Source of the DNA: Imbricaverruca yamaguchii | Taxonomy: Eukaryota; Arthropoda; Thecostraca; Neoverrucidae | DNA length: 64,000 nt | Reading direction: 5' to 3' | Assembly: GCA_034440575.1 (NCBI GenBank) | Contig: JAOTOL010001560.1 | Span: 372,001-436,000 of the forward strand | Shown here: positions 28,180 through 39,742 of the stretch, piece by piece | Numbering within the stretch: the stretch's first letter is position 1 | How the letters are laid out: every line of letters starts with the position of its first letter | Translations under genes and position numbers: made by a program | Notes under the pieces: model-generated | Told to the model about the DNA's origin: nothing | Database searches by the model: none | Seen by the model: the letters and a program-made list of their open reading frames with translations, nothing else

Positions 28180-28910
28180 ATTATCATGAGTCCTAAGACC
28201 GTACAGAAGATTGTGGATGAGGTTTGCCAGCAACCCAATATTTTGATTCTGAGTCTGACGCAACACGTGGTCGCCGGCAAGTCCACAGTTCACCAAGTAC
28301 TGAAGTCATGTATATCCACTCGAAATAGACTGCCAATAGCACCTTCATTTGCTAGATTCAAACCCACAGCTGGACAGGAATCAAGTTCCGCCAATGGCTG
28401 CAGCTGAGGTACGCTTCTTCAAGTCACTCTATCGACAGCCTCTGGTTCTTTTACGAGGCTGCCCTTCATTTGGATAGCCTGATAGATCGGCACAACTACC
28501 GATTTTGTGGTAAATCCGCACCGGATGAGGTCTGCACTTCTCCAAGTTCAATCTTTGGTGTGCTCGGAGCACCCACGGGGCCATCGGTCCGCTCTTCTGC
28601 GAGAGCCGCAGCGGTGAGGCGAGAACTGCCGATACAGTGCGGTGCCTCTCTGTTGCTCAGCGGCTCTGGGCTGCGCTGAGACGCCAGTGTGCGGACAACA
28701 TTCACCACCAGTGGCCGCAGCAACTCTGGACGCCGTTCCACGCCGCAAGGAGTCCCTGGAGTGGCTCCAGCAGCACTTGGATCATCTCAGCACTTGGATC
28801 ATGGCCGGGTCATCTCGAGAAGACCGCCATGAACTGGCCGACTCACTCGCCAGGTTTAACCCCATCCGAACATTTTCCCTATGGGGTTATCTAGTGGATG
28901 CCGTGCACCA
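28180..28910 (+). pseudogene. degenerate Tc1/mariner-like transposase
   Basis: Pieces in order across several frames match this transposase class. A helix-turn-helix (TVQKIVDEVCQQPNILILS, then GKSTVHQVLK) at 28200-28300 is first. Next is FRQWLQ near 28385 and a decayed LWFFYEAALHLDSLIDRHNY at 28440-28500. The final part is [14 protein letters not shown]...[13 protein letters not shown] at 28820-28910, which corresponds to the usual W-P-RSPDL-P-DFFLWGYLK region. Frameshifts and lost acidic residues show that it is inactive. No terminal inverted repeats were found. Confidence 0.65.
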
Positions 28911-28937
28911 GATATCAGAAACACTAAGCATTCACAC

Positions 28938-28938
<1 letters not shown>

Positions 28939-29028
<90 letters not shown>
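28939..29028. repeat. (TA)n microsatellite
   Basis: About 45 uninterrupted TA units, then interrupted TA/CA sequence to 29078. Confidence 0.95.
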
Positions 29029-29034
<6 letters not shown>

Positions 29035-29077
29035 TATGTACATATATATAAATATAAATAAATATATAACCGGTGTA

Positions 29078-29078
<1 letters not shown>

Positions 29079-29152
<74 letters not shown>

Positions 29153-29172
29153 TATATATATATATATATATA
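29079..29172. repeat. (TA)n microsatellite, second block
   Basis: TA units with a few G interruptions. Confidence 0.9.
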
Positions 29173-29519
29173 TGTATGTTTATCCCTATTACATGAACGA
29201 TATTTCAGATTCGCAAAATTCCATTAGAGAGGAGATAGGGTCAAGACGTTGCACCCGACCTCGACATAGTTTAGTCCTGTCGCCACATGCCGGCCGTGCA
29301 GTGTGCCCTGCACGGCCAGTCGGCTTCCATTGAGGCCACGGCCGGCGGCGGCACACCGCTACTGGGCCAGTCACGATGTGTACGGCTGGCGTCTTGCGAC
29401 CGTAACTGAGCGGTACGTCAATCATCACACAGCCACGTCCGCTCCCCGCCGACCTCTGCCCCCACAGACATCATTAATGACGTGTCGGGGAGCCGCGCTC
29501 ACGCGCCGCCGTCCGGCAA

Positions 29520-29765
29520 GGCAGAGTTGTGGTGCCGTCCGGCGAGGCAGAGTTGTAGGTACTGGTAATGGTGTGGAGGGGCAGAGTTGTAAGTGCTGTA
29601 AAGGTGTGGCCGGGGTTGGTAATGGTGTGGAGGGGCAGAGTTGTAGGTACTGGTAATGGTGTGGCCGGGGTTGGTAATGGTGCGGAGGGGCAGAGTTGTA
29701 GGTGCTGGTAATGGTGTGGCCGGTGCTGGTAATGGTGTGGAGCGACAGAGTTGTAAATGCTGGTA
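29520..29765 (+). repeat. imperfect tandem repeat, GGTAATGGTGTGGAGGGGCAG units
   Basis: The blocks GAGGGGCAGAGTTGTAGGTG, CTGGTAATGGTGTGG and CCGGGGTTGGTAATGGTGTG recur about six times with variation. No conserved frame. Confidence 0.8.
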
Positions 29766-30084
29766 GACACTAAGAGAGCTGAATTAGTCAACTCGATTTC
29801 AGCGAGCAGCGCCGTCGCCTGTCCAATTGCACCGGTTACGGTTTAGAGATACGGTGGCTGGGAGAGGTACGGCTGGACGGAAGAAGCGTTGCATGTTGAC
29901 CTGTTAAGAAAAAGCAATATCTGCCTGGTTGGTATGCAGTCGCGGTTTCAAAGGTAGGCCTTGTTTGCCCATGAGTGTAGGATCGTCACACTTTACAGAC
30001 ATTTTGTTTAGTAAGTAAAAACGACTCAACATGAAACCGAAATGCATGAACACCAGGAGCAAATTATATCCTTTTTAACACGCG

Positions 30085-30430
30085 CCCTGGACGGGGGGTG
30101 AAATCCGCCCACCACTCCGGTTTTTCGTAGATAACTCCAGATTTTACTGGCCGATATACGCCATTGTTTGTGTACCTGCTTATAAATGACAGGCGCGTTA
30201 CTTAAAGTAAGAAAATTGAAAATCGACCGAAAAAAAAATTCGAGTTAGGGGTCGCTAAAGTCAAAACAATTTTATCAGCGCCAGACCACAAATATCGGCG
30301 CTGATGCGCTTCCCGTATATTGGCAAAAAGGAAGTGTTCCTGGAAAAACTAGCGACTGGTTTGGTGTACATTGTTATGCTATATTGTTTCAATGTCATGC
30401 CAGGTGACCGAGGTCAAGTCAGGTCAAGGT
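30085..30430 (+). repeat. unclassified repeat with AGGTCA motifs, copy 2
   Basis: Starts at ACACGCGCCCTGGACGGGGG and ends at AGGTCAAGGTTATGACAGGT; directly followed by copy 3 in the same orientation. The block order is as in 22425-22985. Confidence 0.75.
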
Positions 30431-30925
30431 TATGACAGGTTAACACACGCCCTGGAGGGGGATGACGAAATCCGCCCATCCCTACGATTTGTCGTACATA
30501 ACTCCAGGTTGTCCCGGCCGATATACACCATTTTGTTCGTACCTACTTAGAAATGACCGGCACATTGTTTAAAATAAGAAAAATGAAAATCGGCCCAGAA
30601 CATTTCAAGTTAGGGGCCGTTAAATAAAAACAATTCGCAGCGCCAGACCACAAAAATCGTCGCTGGTGCACTTCCCGTATGTTGGCAAAAGGGAACTGTT
30701 TTTGACAACACTAGCATGTTTGCAAAAAATGCATCAAACATGACAAAGTGCATGTTTGATGCATTTTATCATGCTATATAATTTAAAGGTCATGTTAGGT
30801 CGCCGAGGTCAAGTCAGGTCAAGTTCATGACAGGCTAATAGAACCAAACTTGGTCAACTGGAATGTTGTCAAAATGCAAATGACTGTCATGCGATTGATG
30901 TCACTTTACATATTACGCCATACAC
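30431..30925 (+). repeat. unclassified repeat with AGGTCA motifs, copy 3, with internal hairpin
   Basis: Starts at TTAACACACGCCCTGGAGGG and repeats copy 2. It carries an extra perfect 17-bp inverted repeat (AAAATGCATCAAACATG at 30726-30742 and its complement at 30751-30767, loop 8). It ends with the block AACTGGAATGTTGTCAAA. Confidence 0.75.
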
Positions 30926-31084
30926 ATCCCGAAATCTACTGTTTGTCATTGTGTGCCTAAGCGTTTCCATACTTTATTCACGTATTTCACTCCTTTCTTT
31001 GTGAAGCCGATTGTGCCGAACCGCCCAACGGAGCAGTCGGGTGGGCAGCCCGGTTCGGTAAGTGGAGCAGGTAATGACCTGCTA

Positions 31085-31440
31085 AAGTGCTCCTATATAG
31101 GTGACCTGAGGTGAAATGGTGGATCTGGCATCTGTATTGCATCATTAGTAATGTCCAAAATATCATTAATGCCAATTTTGGAGCATTTAAACACAATCAC
31201 AGCGATCCATAACAATGACAAGCCAATCCACGCAAAACCAAAAAAGTTTGCTATTTTGACCTCAATTGACCTTGAAGATACTGACCTAAGGTCATGAAGT
31301 TTGCACACAATAGAGTTCACTATCGTGCCTATTCACCCTGTGAATTTCGTTCCTCTAGCCTCAGTAGGAGCCGAGATCGTAGGGGGGCGGGATCCCCCCC
31401 CCCTCCAGTGCGCGTAATTTTTCGAGGCCCTCCAGGGCGC
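31085..31440. repeat. unclassified repeat with TGACCT motifs (pair of 16070-16870)
   Basis: TTTTGACCTCAATTGACCTT, then ACTGACCTAAGGTCATG, resembles 16660-16715. A G/C-run segment follows in both. The boundaries are approximate. Confidence 0.4.
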
Positions 31441-31623
31441 GTGTAACCTAAACCGCCGTTTATCCCTAACAATGAACACAAGCGCAATGCAAATATTGCT
31501 ACAATTTCCACTAGTGATTAGTACCTAGTAGATTTAATGATTAGTAAAACAGCAGCTAGCCAGAGTTGGACTGAGCCGGAGAAAGGTGGCGTCTCCGACA
31601 AGAAGGTGTGTCTGTGCGTGAAA

Positions 31624-31675
<52 letters not shown>
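31624..31675 (+). repeat. (GT)n microsatellite
   Basis: About 25 GT units. Confidence 0.95.
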
Positions 31676-31677
<2 letters not shown>

Positions 31678-32195
31678 CAGATGTGTGGAGGTGCGTCATC
31701 GTGTCCACTTGTTTCTGCTCTGCTTGGTTTTGTTCTGCTGACACCGCTTGGTGCTGTTCAGGTGTGCATGTAGGTATTCACAAGTCCTTTTGGCCCGTGG
31801 GTCCGGAATGGTGACGATGCGAAACATTTTTTGTGCGAAGGTCAAATGTAAATGGATGTACTCCCACTTAATTTGTAATGGATATGTTTCATGTCGGGAC
31901 GCACCGTACTTTTTCTTGTTTCACCGGTTTTTCTAAGTTCTAAACCCGATGGTGACGTTCATTATTTTTTTAAAAGCCCTTAAATCACTTAAATAATTCA
32001 AAAATGACTTCAAAGTGCTTCGCTTTGAGATTGGTCAAAGTACTGTGACGTCACTTATGTCATAGATAGACTGCCGGGAATTCGATTTTGCGTATAGGAC
32101 GCCGCAGAGTTTGGAATTACTCGTGACTTTAGAGGGTTTAGTTTAAAGGGCATCCTCACCTTCAGGCGACAATGGATCGCTGAAACTTCCGCTAT

Positions 32196-32400
32196 TATGC
32201 TTGCTTTGTACCAAGGTATAAGAAGACTTCCTATAGAAAACCAGACATGATATTCATCGGCCTTCCTAGTTCAGACAAGATGAGGAAGCTGTGGATCCAC
32301 AGCTTCCTCGAGCAACGGGACACAAGAACATATCGCCGGGGTCCAAGAAAGCAGGGCTTGGTTCGGACTTTACATAAGTTAACAAGTCACCAAAAATTGC
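32196..32400 (+). pseudogene. THAP-domain-like fragment (degenerate)
   Basis: The + frame reads YYACFVPRYKKTS, then IFIGLPSSDKMRKLWIHSFL, with the spacing of the THAP zinc-binding DNA domain start: C-x-VP-x-C, then ...P....R..WI. The second cysteine is tyrosine here and no C-x2-H pair follows, so a functional zinc site is absent. A perfect 28-bp palindrome lies inside (32282-32309). THAP domains occur in host proteins and in P-element transposases. A chance match is possible. Confidence 0.3.
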
Positions 32401-32459
32401 ATCGAGCCAAGAAAACTGGTGTCGGATTCCTCCGATACGGTAGATAGGGAGCAAAAGAC

Positions 32460-34460
32460 CGGGGATGAAATAGATTCTTCGGGGTCTGCAAAAACACGCC
32501 AGTGTCTATACAAAAATATCGTCGATTGACAAAAAAATACAGTAAAGCCCTATAAAAAGACCAGGGGCCGCAACAATGTGTCGGCACAAATTGGCTGTAG
32601 CTTTAAAGCACATCCGGTAAACAAAGTAAAACGGGGACGTAAAAAAAGAACGGCTGACTAGAGCCTCAGTTCGGTAGCCAATCTGGGAGCGTATTTAACC
32701 AATGGGATGAACTGGATGAAAGCTCAGCAGTTATTATAATTTTTTAGCCACCATAAAACTATGGGAAGAAGAGCACTAAGCATCGAATTGAATTAAGGAT
32801 TGGCCTTGGTGGCTGTTAAGTCTGAACACGTTATGAATGTATGTGGTGCCGTTTGTTGTCACCCGTCAGCTGGTCCCCAAAATAAGCGCTTCCATTCCGT
32901 TTCATTTCATTCCAGGTGCCGAATATTCTAAGGTTCAAGATTTGCACTACAGGGATGATTGGAGGCGAATGATCACCTATGTGTTGGAGTTAGGCCCTGA
33001 GGACGAACACCATACCATGTATTTGTATATATTGCGTTGTTCTTTGTCGCGGTATGTTAGGCTGCCAATATTGCTATGCCACACACCGGATGAAAAAATT
33101 TTCAACCAAGCGATCACCCGCCTTTCATGTTTCTCATTCTCTCCAGTATCAATCATGAAACTTATTTTGTCATGCGCCAGCAAGTAAGCAAGTAAGCCTC
33201 GTCCTTGCTTATTCTTTCCTCTCACCAACATCGGTGAACATTTGCAACGGGAATATTTTAAAGATGTATAGCACTATATAATGTAAACTGGGGCGTATCA
33301 CGTGCCCTTCAGTGAGGCTGTAATGAGCTTGCACCCCGCACACACTCGCACATAGCGGCAGTGGAAACATTTTGTTCCGAAAAGATATAGTATACTAATG
33401 GTTTCACTCACACCAGGAAGATGCACCTATTATCCTATTATTACAAAATAATCCATCAGTCATGAAAAGAGTTCTAAGTCAAGCGAGAAGTGTGAATTTG
33501 GAAGTGCTTATACTGAGATGATAGTTCTCTTTCAGTAGCACATGTTGCTGTTGACCATAGGCGCGCCCAGGGAGCCTGCCCCACCCGCACTCCCCAACCT
33601 TCGCGGTTAGATGCGTGTGTTCACTATTCAATCTACCACGTTCTCTATCCAAAGGTGCTCAACCATGGCACTTTGCAGCATTCCTGGATGCGCCCCTGCT
33701 GCTGACCCTGGTCCCCTCCCCACTTCTTTAGACGTTCCTACGCCTACGTCTATCCTTACCCCGTCCATTACGTAAATTAATATATTTTCCGGCTTCTGTA
33801 GCTGGATCTTCATTCATCTCCATCACATATTCTTAAGATGGCAGTCTGTCCTGTTCGCTGTCCAATCAAATAAACATCCTGGCACAGTGTCAAACGTGAA
33901 TTCTCATGTCGGAGGTCCTGGGCAAAATCCGGCCATGTATTGCTGGACCCGCCGTCTGGTTGCCATGGACAGAAATGTTCCCGGGAAAGAGGAGCCTTCT
34001 CGTGAGAATTGCCTTGAAGATAAAAAGTACGACCTACGACCCCTTCCACTGTTATGCTTTATTCTCTCCTGCATACACATTGGAGGTGAGATATTCATGA
34101 GCATGCAGCATGCAGAATAAAAGCGACTATTTGTCAGTTCACCCGAAATAAACATAAGGGATGTCTAGGTCGTGTAATGACCGGAGAAATCCTCACCGAC
34201 GTCACGTGTTGTCACTTGCCGGTGACGTCTTGAGATAACTTTTTCAGATAGTTATGTGCCGAAATTATGAATGAGGGCATCCTTTATCATGTGAACTTCT
34301 GGTGCCCCATCTCCTGCTCCCGCTCACTCGTGGCACTTACCCACACAAGTCGCGTCTCCAATTGGTTAAACATTACTGGCGGTGGAAGCTAGAAAGGTAA
34401 GGGCTTCACCCCATTGCAGTCAATAGTGGCGGCCCAATTCCCAGTTGAATCTTGTTCAAC
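32460..34460. other. intergenic, no gene supported
   Basis: Short frames occur on both strands, but none has splice structure or family resemblance. No repeat class was recognised. Confidence 0.4.
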
Positions 34461-34478
34461 GAAGCCCTGAATACCTCG

Positions 34479-34532
34479 TTAGTTAGTTATTGGGGTTTAG
34501 GGGCGCATCGACTGCAGAGGTCATGCAGCGCC
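34479..34532 (-). mobile_element. ultra-short 54-bp retroposon with 15-bp target-site duplication
   Basis: Perfect duplications GCCCTGAATACCTCG (34464-34478 and 34533-34547). On the minus strand it is GGCGC, a loop containing ATGACCTC, then GCGCC, followed by CCTAAACCCCAATAACTAAC. Its tail is intermediate between the other ultra-short copies and the longer SINE. Confidence 0.8.
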
Positions 34533-35384
34533 GCCCTGAATACCTCGAAGGAACACAAAATCAGGTGCCAATATTGAAATTCCGTCAGATGCAGCATGCA
34601 AGATTTCACTTCGTGTTGCCAGCACATTCCGTGTTGCAACGCGATATCGCTGGAAACAACCTGCCTCACTCCGCAATGAGGATGATCGCAATATTCCGCG
34701 CAAGGGTGTCGGTGAGTTGCTCCAAAGTCAGTGCACGAGTGACGGTAGGGCGGAACCATGCTGGAGAAAACACGAACACGATGACACTCATTCGGACGGT
34801 CGCTGTTCTTGATACCTAGCTAACATGCTATGGGTGCCCCCATTTCTACTGTTCTGCAGCAGTCACGAAGGCAAAGGAGAAGTTTCCCGATGAAGCCGAT
34901 TTTCTTCCCCTCATCGAAGCTGTTCTCGACCCGGCAACTGTCTCGTCTTTTCAAATTGTATTGGCATCTTCCCTTCCACACATGAGAATATGGAGAATTG
35001 AGAACACACTGCGACGGTGCTGGCTGCATTATGTCTACCGCCGAAGCTCTTAAATATGTCAGCTGTGTTATCGCGCTTTCGATCGGAGCGGCGAAACAGT
35101 CACGCGACGCCCAACATCCTTCCGTTTATAACGTACCTAGTCGAGTTTACCTTGTCTCTGGTTACCACTTGCAACCCATTTGAGGACACTTCGTGGGCTC
35201 TATGTGGGGACCCTTTTGGTCTCCTGGCTCGGGCCCTGTCCACGGGCGTTGTCATCGTGTGGGAGGGGCAATACGTCGCCAGAAATTTCGCTACATTCAG
35301 CATTACGTCTATGGCGCTGTACAAAAAAAAGCAATCAACTTAAAACTCTCCTCCGTCAGCATCCGAAGCACGAAACTGTCCGAG

Positions 35385-35930
35385 TTCCCACGCCGTACCG
35401 GGACCGGTGTGGTTACATCTGGCACTGTCCGGGCCTCCACGCTGTACCGGGACCGGTGTGGTTACATCTGGCACTGTCCGGGCCTCCACGCTGTACCGGG
35501 ACCGGTGTGGTTACATCTGGCACTGTCCGGGTCCCCACGCTGTACCGGGACCGGCGTGGTTACACCTGGCACTGTCCGGGTCCCCACGCTGTACCGGGAC
35601 CGGTGTGGTTACATCTGGCACTGTCCGGGTCCCCATGCTGTACCGGGACCGGTGTGGTTACACTGGCACTGTCCGGGTCCCCATGCTGTACCGGGACCGG
35701 TGTGGTTACACTGGCACTGTCCGGGTCCCCACGCTGTACCGGGACCGGCGTGGTTACACCTGGCACTGTCCGGGTCCCCACGCTGTACCGGGACCGGTGT
35801 GGTTACATCTGGCACTGTCCGGGTCCCCACGCCGTACCGGGACCGGTGTGGTTACACCTGGCACTGTCCGGGTCCCCACGCTGTACCGGGACCGGTGTGG
35901 TTACATCTGGCACTGTCCGGGTCCCACGAC
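35385..35930 (+). repeat. 49-bp minisatellite, about 11 units
   Basis: The unit contains GTACCGGGACCGGTGTGGTT, then ACATCTGGCACTGTCCGGG and TCCCCACGCT. Since 49 is not a multiple of three and the unit lacks + strand stops, all three + frames stay open (frames of 266-335 codons). Those frames are not genes. Each unit contains TGTGGTTA. Confidence 0.95.
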
Positions 35931-36032
35931 ACTGTCCAGGTCCTGGGGACCGGTCCACACCGGTCCCCAGAACGGCGACACCCGTGGCGCCGATGGCGGG
36001 TGCAGTGTTGAGTGCCGGAGCGGTCATGTGGC

Positions 36033-36126
36033 CAGCCGGCTCCTGCCAGCCGGCTCCTGTCAGCCGGCTCCTGTCAGCCGGCTCCTGTCAGCCGGCTCCT
36101 GTCAGCCGGCTCCTGTCAGTCGGCTC
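36033..36126 (+). repeat. 14-bp minisatellite, about 6-7 units
   Basis: CAGCCGGCTCCTGT repeated head to tail, the last unit varying. Confidence 0.95.
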
Positions 36127-37050
36127 CTGTCTCCGTCTGCGTGCCTGCAGAGCTGTCGGGCCACAGTCTGCAGCGACAGTACTGTAATCACGATAAGGCG
36201 TAATTAGTGAATCTCATAAGTCGCGCACCACCCACAAATAAACGGCACCGGTGTTGTAGTCAGGGGGCGACAGGGCAGCAGCTCCCTGGAGGACCCGAGG
36301 GGCCCCCAGGTGACCGCCTCGGGGGCCCGCAAGGACTCCTCAAGGCGTCGGTACAGGGAGCCCGCAAGTCCCTCTGGGCCGACGTGGGGACCGATGGAAT
36401 GGGCACGGGGCTGACTGAAAGGGTCCCAGACCGATGAAGAGAACGCCGCGTCAACGTAAAGTACCCTCAGAAAGATGTTGAGAGCCCTGGACTGGGCCAA
36501 CGTGATGGGCTTCCAAGTCGACGAAGGAGTGCTCGGATTGTTGGAAAGGCCCCTGGCCGACAGGGAGAGAGAGAGAGCCCTGAGCCAATATGAAGGGCCC
36601 CTGAGCCGACGATGGGACCGAAGCCAAATACGGTGTCACTAACCTGATGGAGATGTGGCGGAACCAATTAAAATATTGGTGCTGCCATGCAACACATATC
36701 CTGTTTTCCCACCTAATGTTCACCCACTGCTGGCATTCACTTATTGGATTTGAAGAGGACACTGAACTCCTTATAAATGTTGTCGACTTTGTCCATGCAA
36801 CGATAAAACGCAATGTTGAATATCACGAGTTTGTGGAACGTGGCACACCATGGCATGCACATGCACACCATGGCAATACCCATCCTGATGTCGCACGGTG
36901 TCACTATTTTTCGCTGCCATATATTCGCTGCTATAAATTCGCTGCTGTATATTTGCTGCTATAAATTATCTGCAAAATATTTGCACGTCTAAACGACCTA
37001 GATGACCACGTCTAGATGATTGCGAGAAGATACAACTGGAATGAAACGGA
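36127..37050. other. spacer between satellites, nothing recognised
   Basis: GC-rich then AT-rich sequence. Near 36920-36970 a short imperfect repeat (ATATTCGCTGCTATAAATTC) occurs. No gene is supported. Confidence 0.4.
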
Positions 37051-37053
37051 CGT

Positions 37054-38490
37054 GCGACTCGACACTCGACACTCGTCACTCAACACTCGACACTCGTCAC
37101 TCGAGACTCGACACTCGACACTCGATACTCGTCACTCGATACTCGTCACTCGACACTCGACACTCGACATTCGACACTCATCGCTTGACACTCGACACTT
37201 GACACTCGACACTCGACACTTGACACTCGACACTCGTCACTCGATACTCGTCACTCGACACTCGACACTCGACACTCGTCACTCGACACTCGACACTCGA
37301 CACTCGACACTCATCGCTTGACACTCGTCACTCAACACTCGACACTCGACACTCGACACTCATCGCTTGACACTCGTCACTCAACACTCGACACTCGACA
37401 CTCGTCACTCATCACTTGACACACGACACACGACACTCGACACTCATTATTCGACACTCGACACTCGACACTCGACACACGACGCTCGACACTCGACACT
37501 CGACACTTGACACTCGACACTCGACATGACACTCGATACTCGACACTCGATACTCGACACTCGTCACTCGACACACGACGCTCGACACTCGACACTCGAC
37601 ACTTGACACTCGACACTTGACACTCGACACTCGACATGACACTCGATACTCGATACTCGATACTCGTCACTCGACACTCGACACCCGACACTCGATACTC
37701 GACACTCGACACTCGGCACTCGTCACTCGATACTCGACGCTCGACACTCGACACTCGTCACTCGACATTCGTCACTCGTCACTCGACACTCAACATTCGA
37801 CACTCGACACTCGACACTTGACACTCGACACTCGACACTCGACACTCGATACACGACACTCGACACTCGACACTCGACACTCGACACTCATCGCTTGACA
37901 CTCGTCACTCAACACTCGACACTCGACACTCGACACTCATCGCTTGACACTCGTCACTCAACACTCGACACTCGACACTCGTCACTCATCACTTGACACA
38001 CGACACACGACACTCGACACTCATTATTCGACACTCGACACTCGACACTCGACACACGACGCTCGACACTCGACACTCGACACTTGACACTCGACACTCG
38101 ACATGACACTCGATACTCGATACTCGATACTCGACACTCGTCACTCGACACACGACGCTCGACACTCGACACTCGACACTTGACACTCGACACTTGACAC
38201 TCGACACTCGACATGACACTCGATACTCGATACTCGATACTCGTCACTCGACACTCGACACCCGACACTCGATACTCGACACTCGACACTCGTCACTCGA
38301 TACTCGACGCTCGACACTCGACACTCGTCACTCGACATTCGTCACTCGTCACTCGACACTCAACATTCGACACTCGACACTCGACACTTGACACTCGACA
38401 CTCGACACTCGACACTCGATACACGACACTCGACACTCGACACTCGACACTCATCGCTTGACACTCGACACTTGACACTCGACACTCTAC
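37054..38490 (+). repeat. 7-bp satellite (CGACACT and variants) with 577-bp higher-order duplication
   Basis: Units CGACACT, CGTCACT, CGATACT and CATCGCTTGACACT alternate over 1.4 kb. The arrangement of variants in 37329-37905 recurs at 37906-38482 almost unit for unit, at an offset of 577 bp. The frames on both strands are artefacts of the repeat. Confidence 0.95.
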
Positions 38491-38587
38491 AAGCCGACGT
38501 CTGCTCAGCTGTGACTGTACTACTATATCAACAGTCGGCGATTCTGCAAACACATGGCGCGCCTGGCGTATGCACATACCTCAGAGG

Positions 38588-38858
38588 TCGGCGGGTGATT
38601 TGTTGCCGGGTAACCGGGGCCCTCTTCAGCCGTCGGCGGGTGATCTGTTGCCGGGTAACCGGGGCCCTCTTCAGCCGTCGGCGGGTGATCTGTTGCCGGG
38701 TAACCGGGGCCATCTTCAGCCGTCGGCGGGTGATCTGTTGCCGGGTAACCGGGGCCATCTTCAGCCGTCGGCGGGTGATCTGTTGCCGGGTAACCGGGGC
38801 CCTCTTCAGCCATCGGCGGGTGATCTGTTGCCGGGTAACCGGGGCTCCGCCTCAGTGT
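38588..38858 (+). repeat. 45-bp minisatellite, 6 units, each with an RFX X-box match
   Basis: The unit starts CGTCGGCGGGTGATCTGTTG and continues CCGGGTAACCGGGGCCCTCT then TCAGC. Within each, GTTGCCGGGTAAC fits the X-box pattern RYYNYY-N1-RRNRAC exactly. The unit length is a multiple of three, so it stays open on both strands; I do not read it as coding. Confidence 0.92.
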
Positions 38859-38879
38859 CGTGTTGGCTCGTCTGCACAT

Positions 38880-39742
38880 ACCTCAACCGTCGGCGGCGGT
38901 CGGCAGGCGGTCCGTTGCCGGGCAGCCGGGCCCCCGAGTGACGAGGTGCTGGTGGCGGTGTCAGATTTGTACGCTAGTTGCCGTTGCTAGGTGCCCTCGC
39001 TGACGGGTCAGATGTCGACAACTGATCACCGGGACATTGTCAGCCGTCGCACCCATCTGATGGGGGGTGGCGAGAGCAAGCAACGTGGGAGGATGGTGAA
39101 GTCGTTCACATAGATGTCCACATATATGTGAACAATCTTGAGATCGTAAGAAGCTATTCAACCCATTCTGGAGAAAATGGAAATTACAGGTGTAAGAACG
39201 CTAACGGCGCTGATTTTGCTCCTAAACAGCTGAAAAACACGAATGATGCGCGATTAAAACACCGGCTTGAATAATTTCTAGTAACAGGTTGACATTAGCT
39301 CGTTTCAAAACTGTCTGCTGTTTCCATTCAATTTTGCGTCCTGGTATATGGTGAAAGCACATCCACACGTGCAGTGTGTTTTTCATGCACTGGTGCGCTA
39401 TAGTACGATGGGCATCATCTGGATATGACAGCCACGCATGGACGTGCTTCTCTACGATCACACCCACGCTCTGTTCCTGTGATTCGCTCGGGTGCTTCTT
39501 AAGCTTGCACTTACATGCTTCGATAATGTACTGCTGTACTGTACTCGATGACAGTCTGTTAAAAGCATCGGATGATCTGTATGCGAATCGTCGTCTCCGT
39601 CACCGTCATGATACTCGCATGTTTAATTGTTTGTTCTGGGAGTGGTACACTGCTCTACAGCTTGCCCACGGTCGAACTGTTGTCCCGGCGTGTTCGGATC
39701 GCCCAATACCATGGTGATCGTCAGCAAACACAGCGAGTGATG
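38880..39742. other. spacer between satellites, nothing recognised
   Basis: No exon, repeat class or motif was supported. Confidence 0.4.

Noticed and set aside
35180..36187. Three overlapping + frames of 266-335 codons
   Set aside because: Created by the stop-free 49-bp unit; no start context, splice structure or family resemblance.
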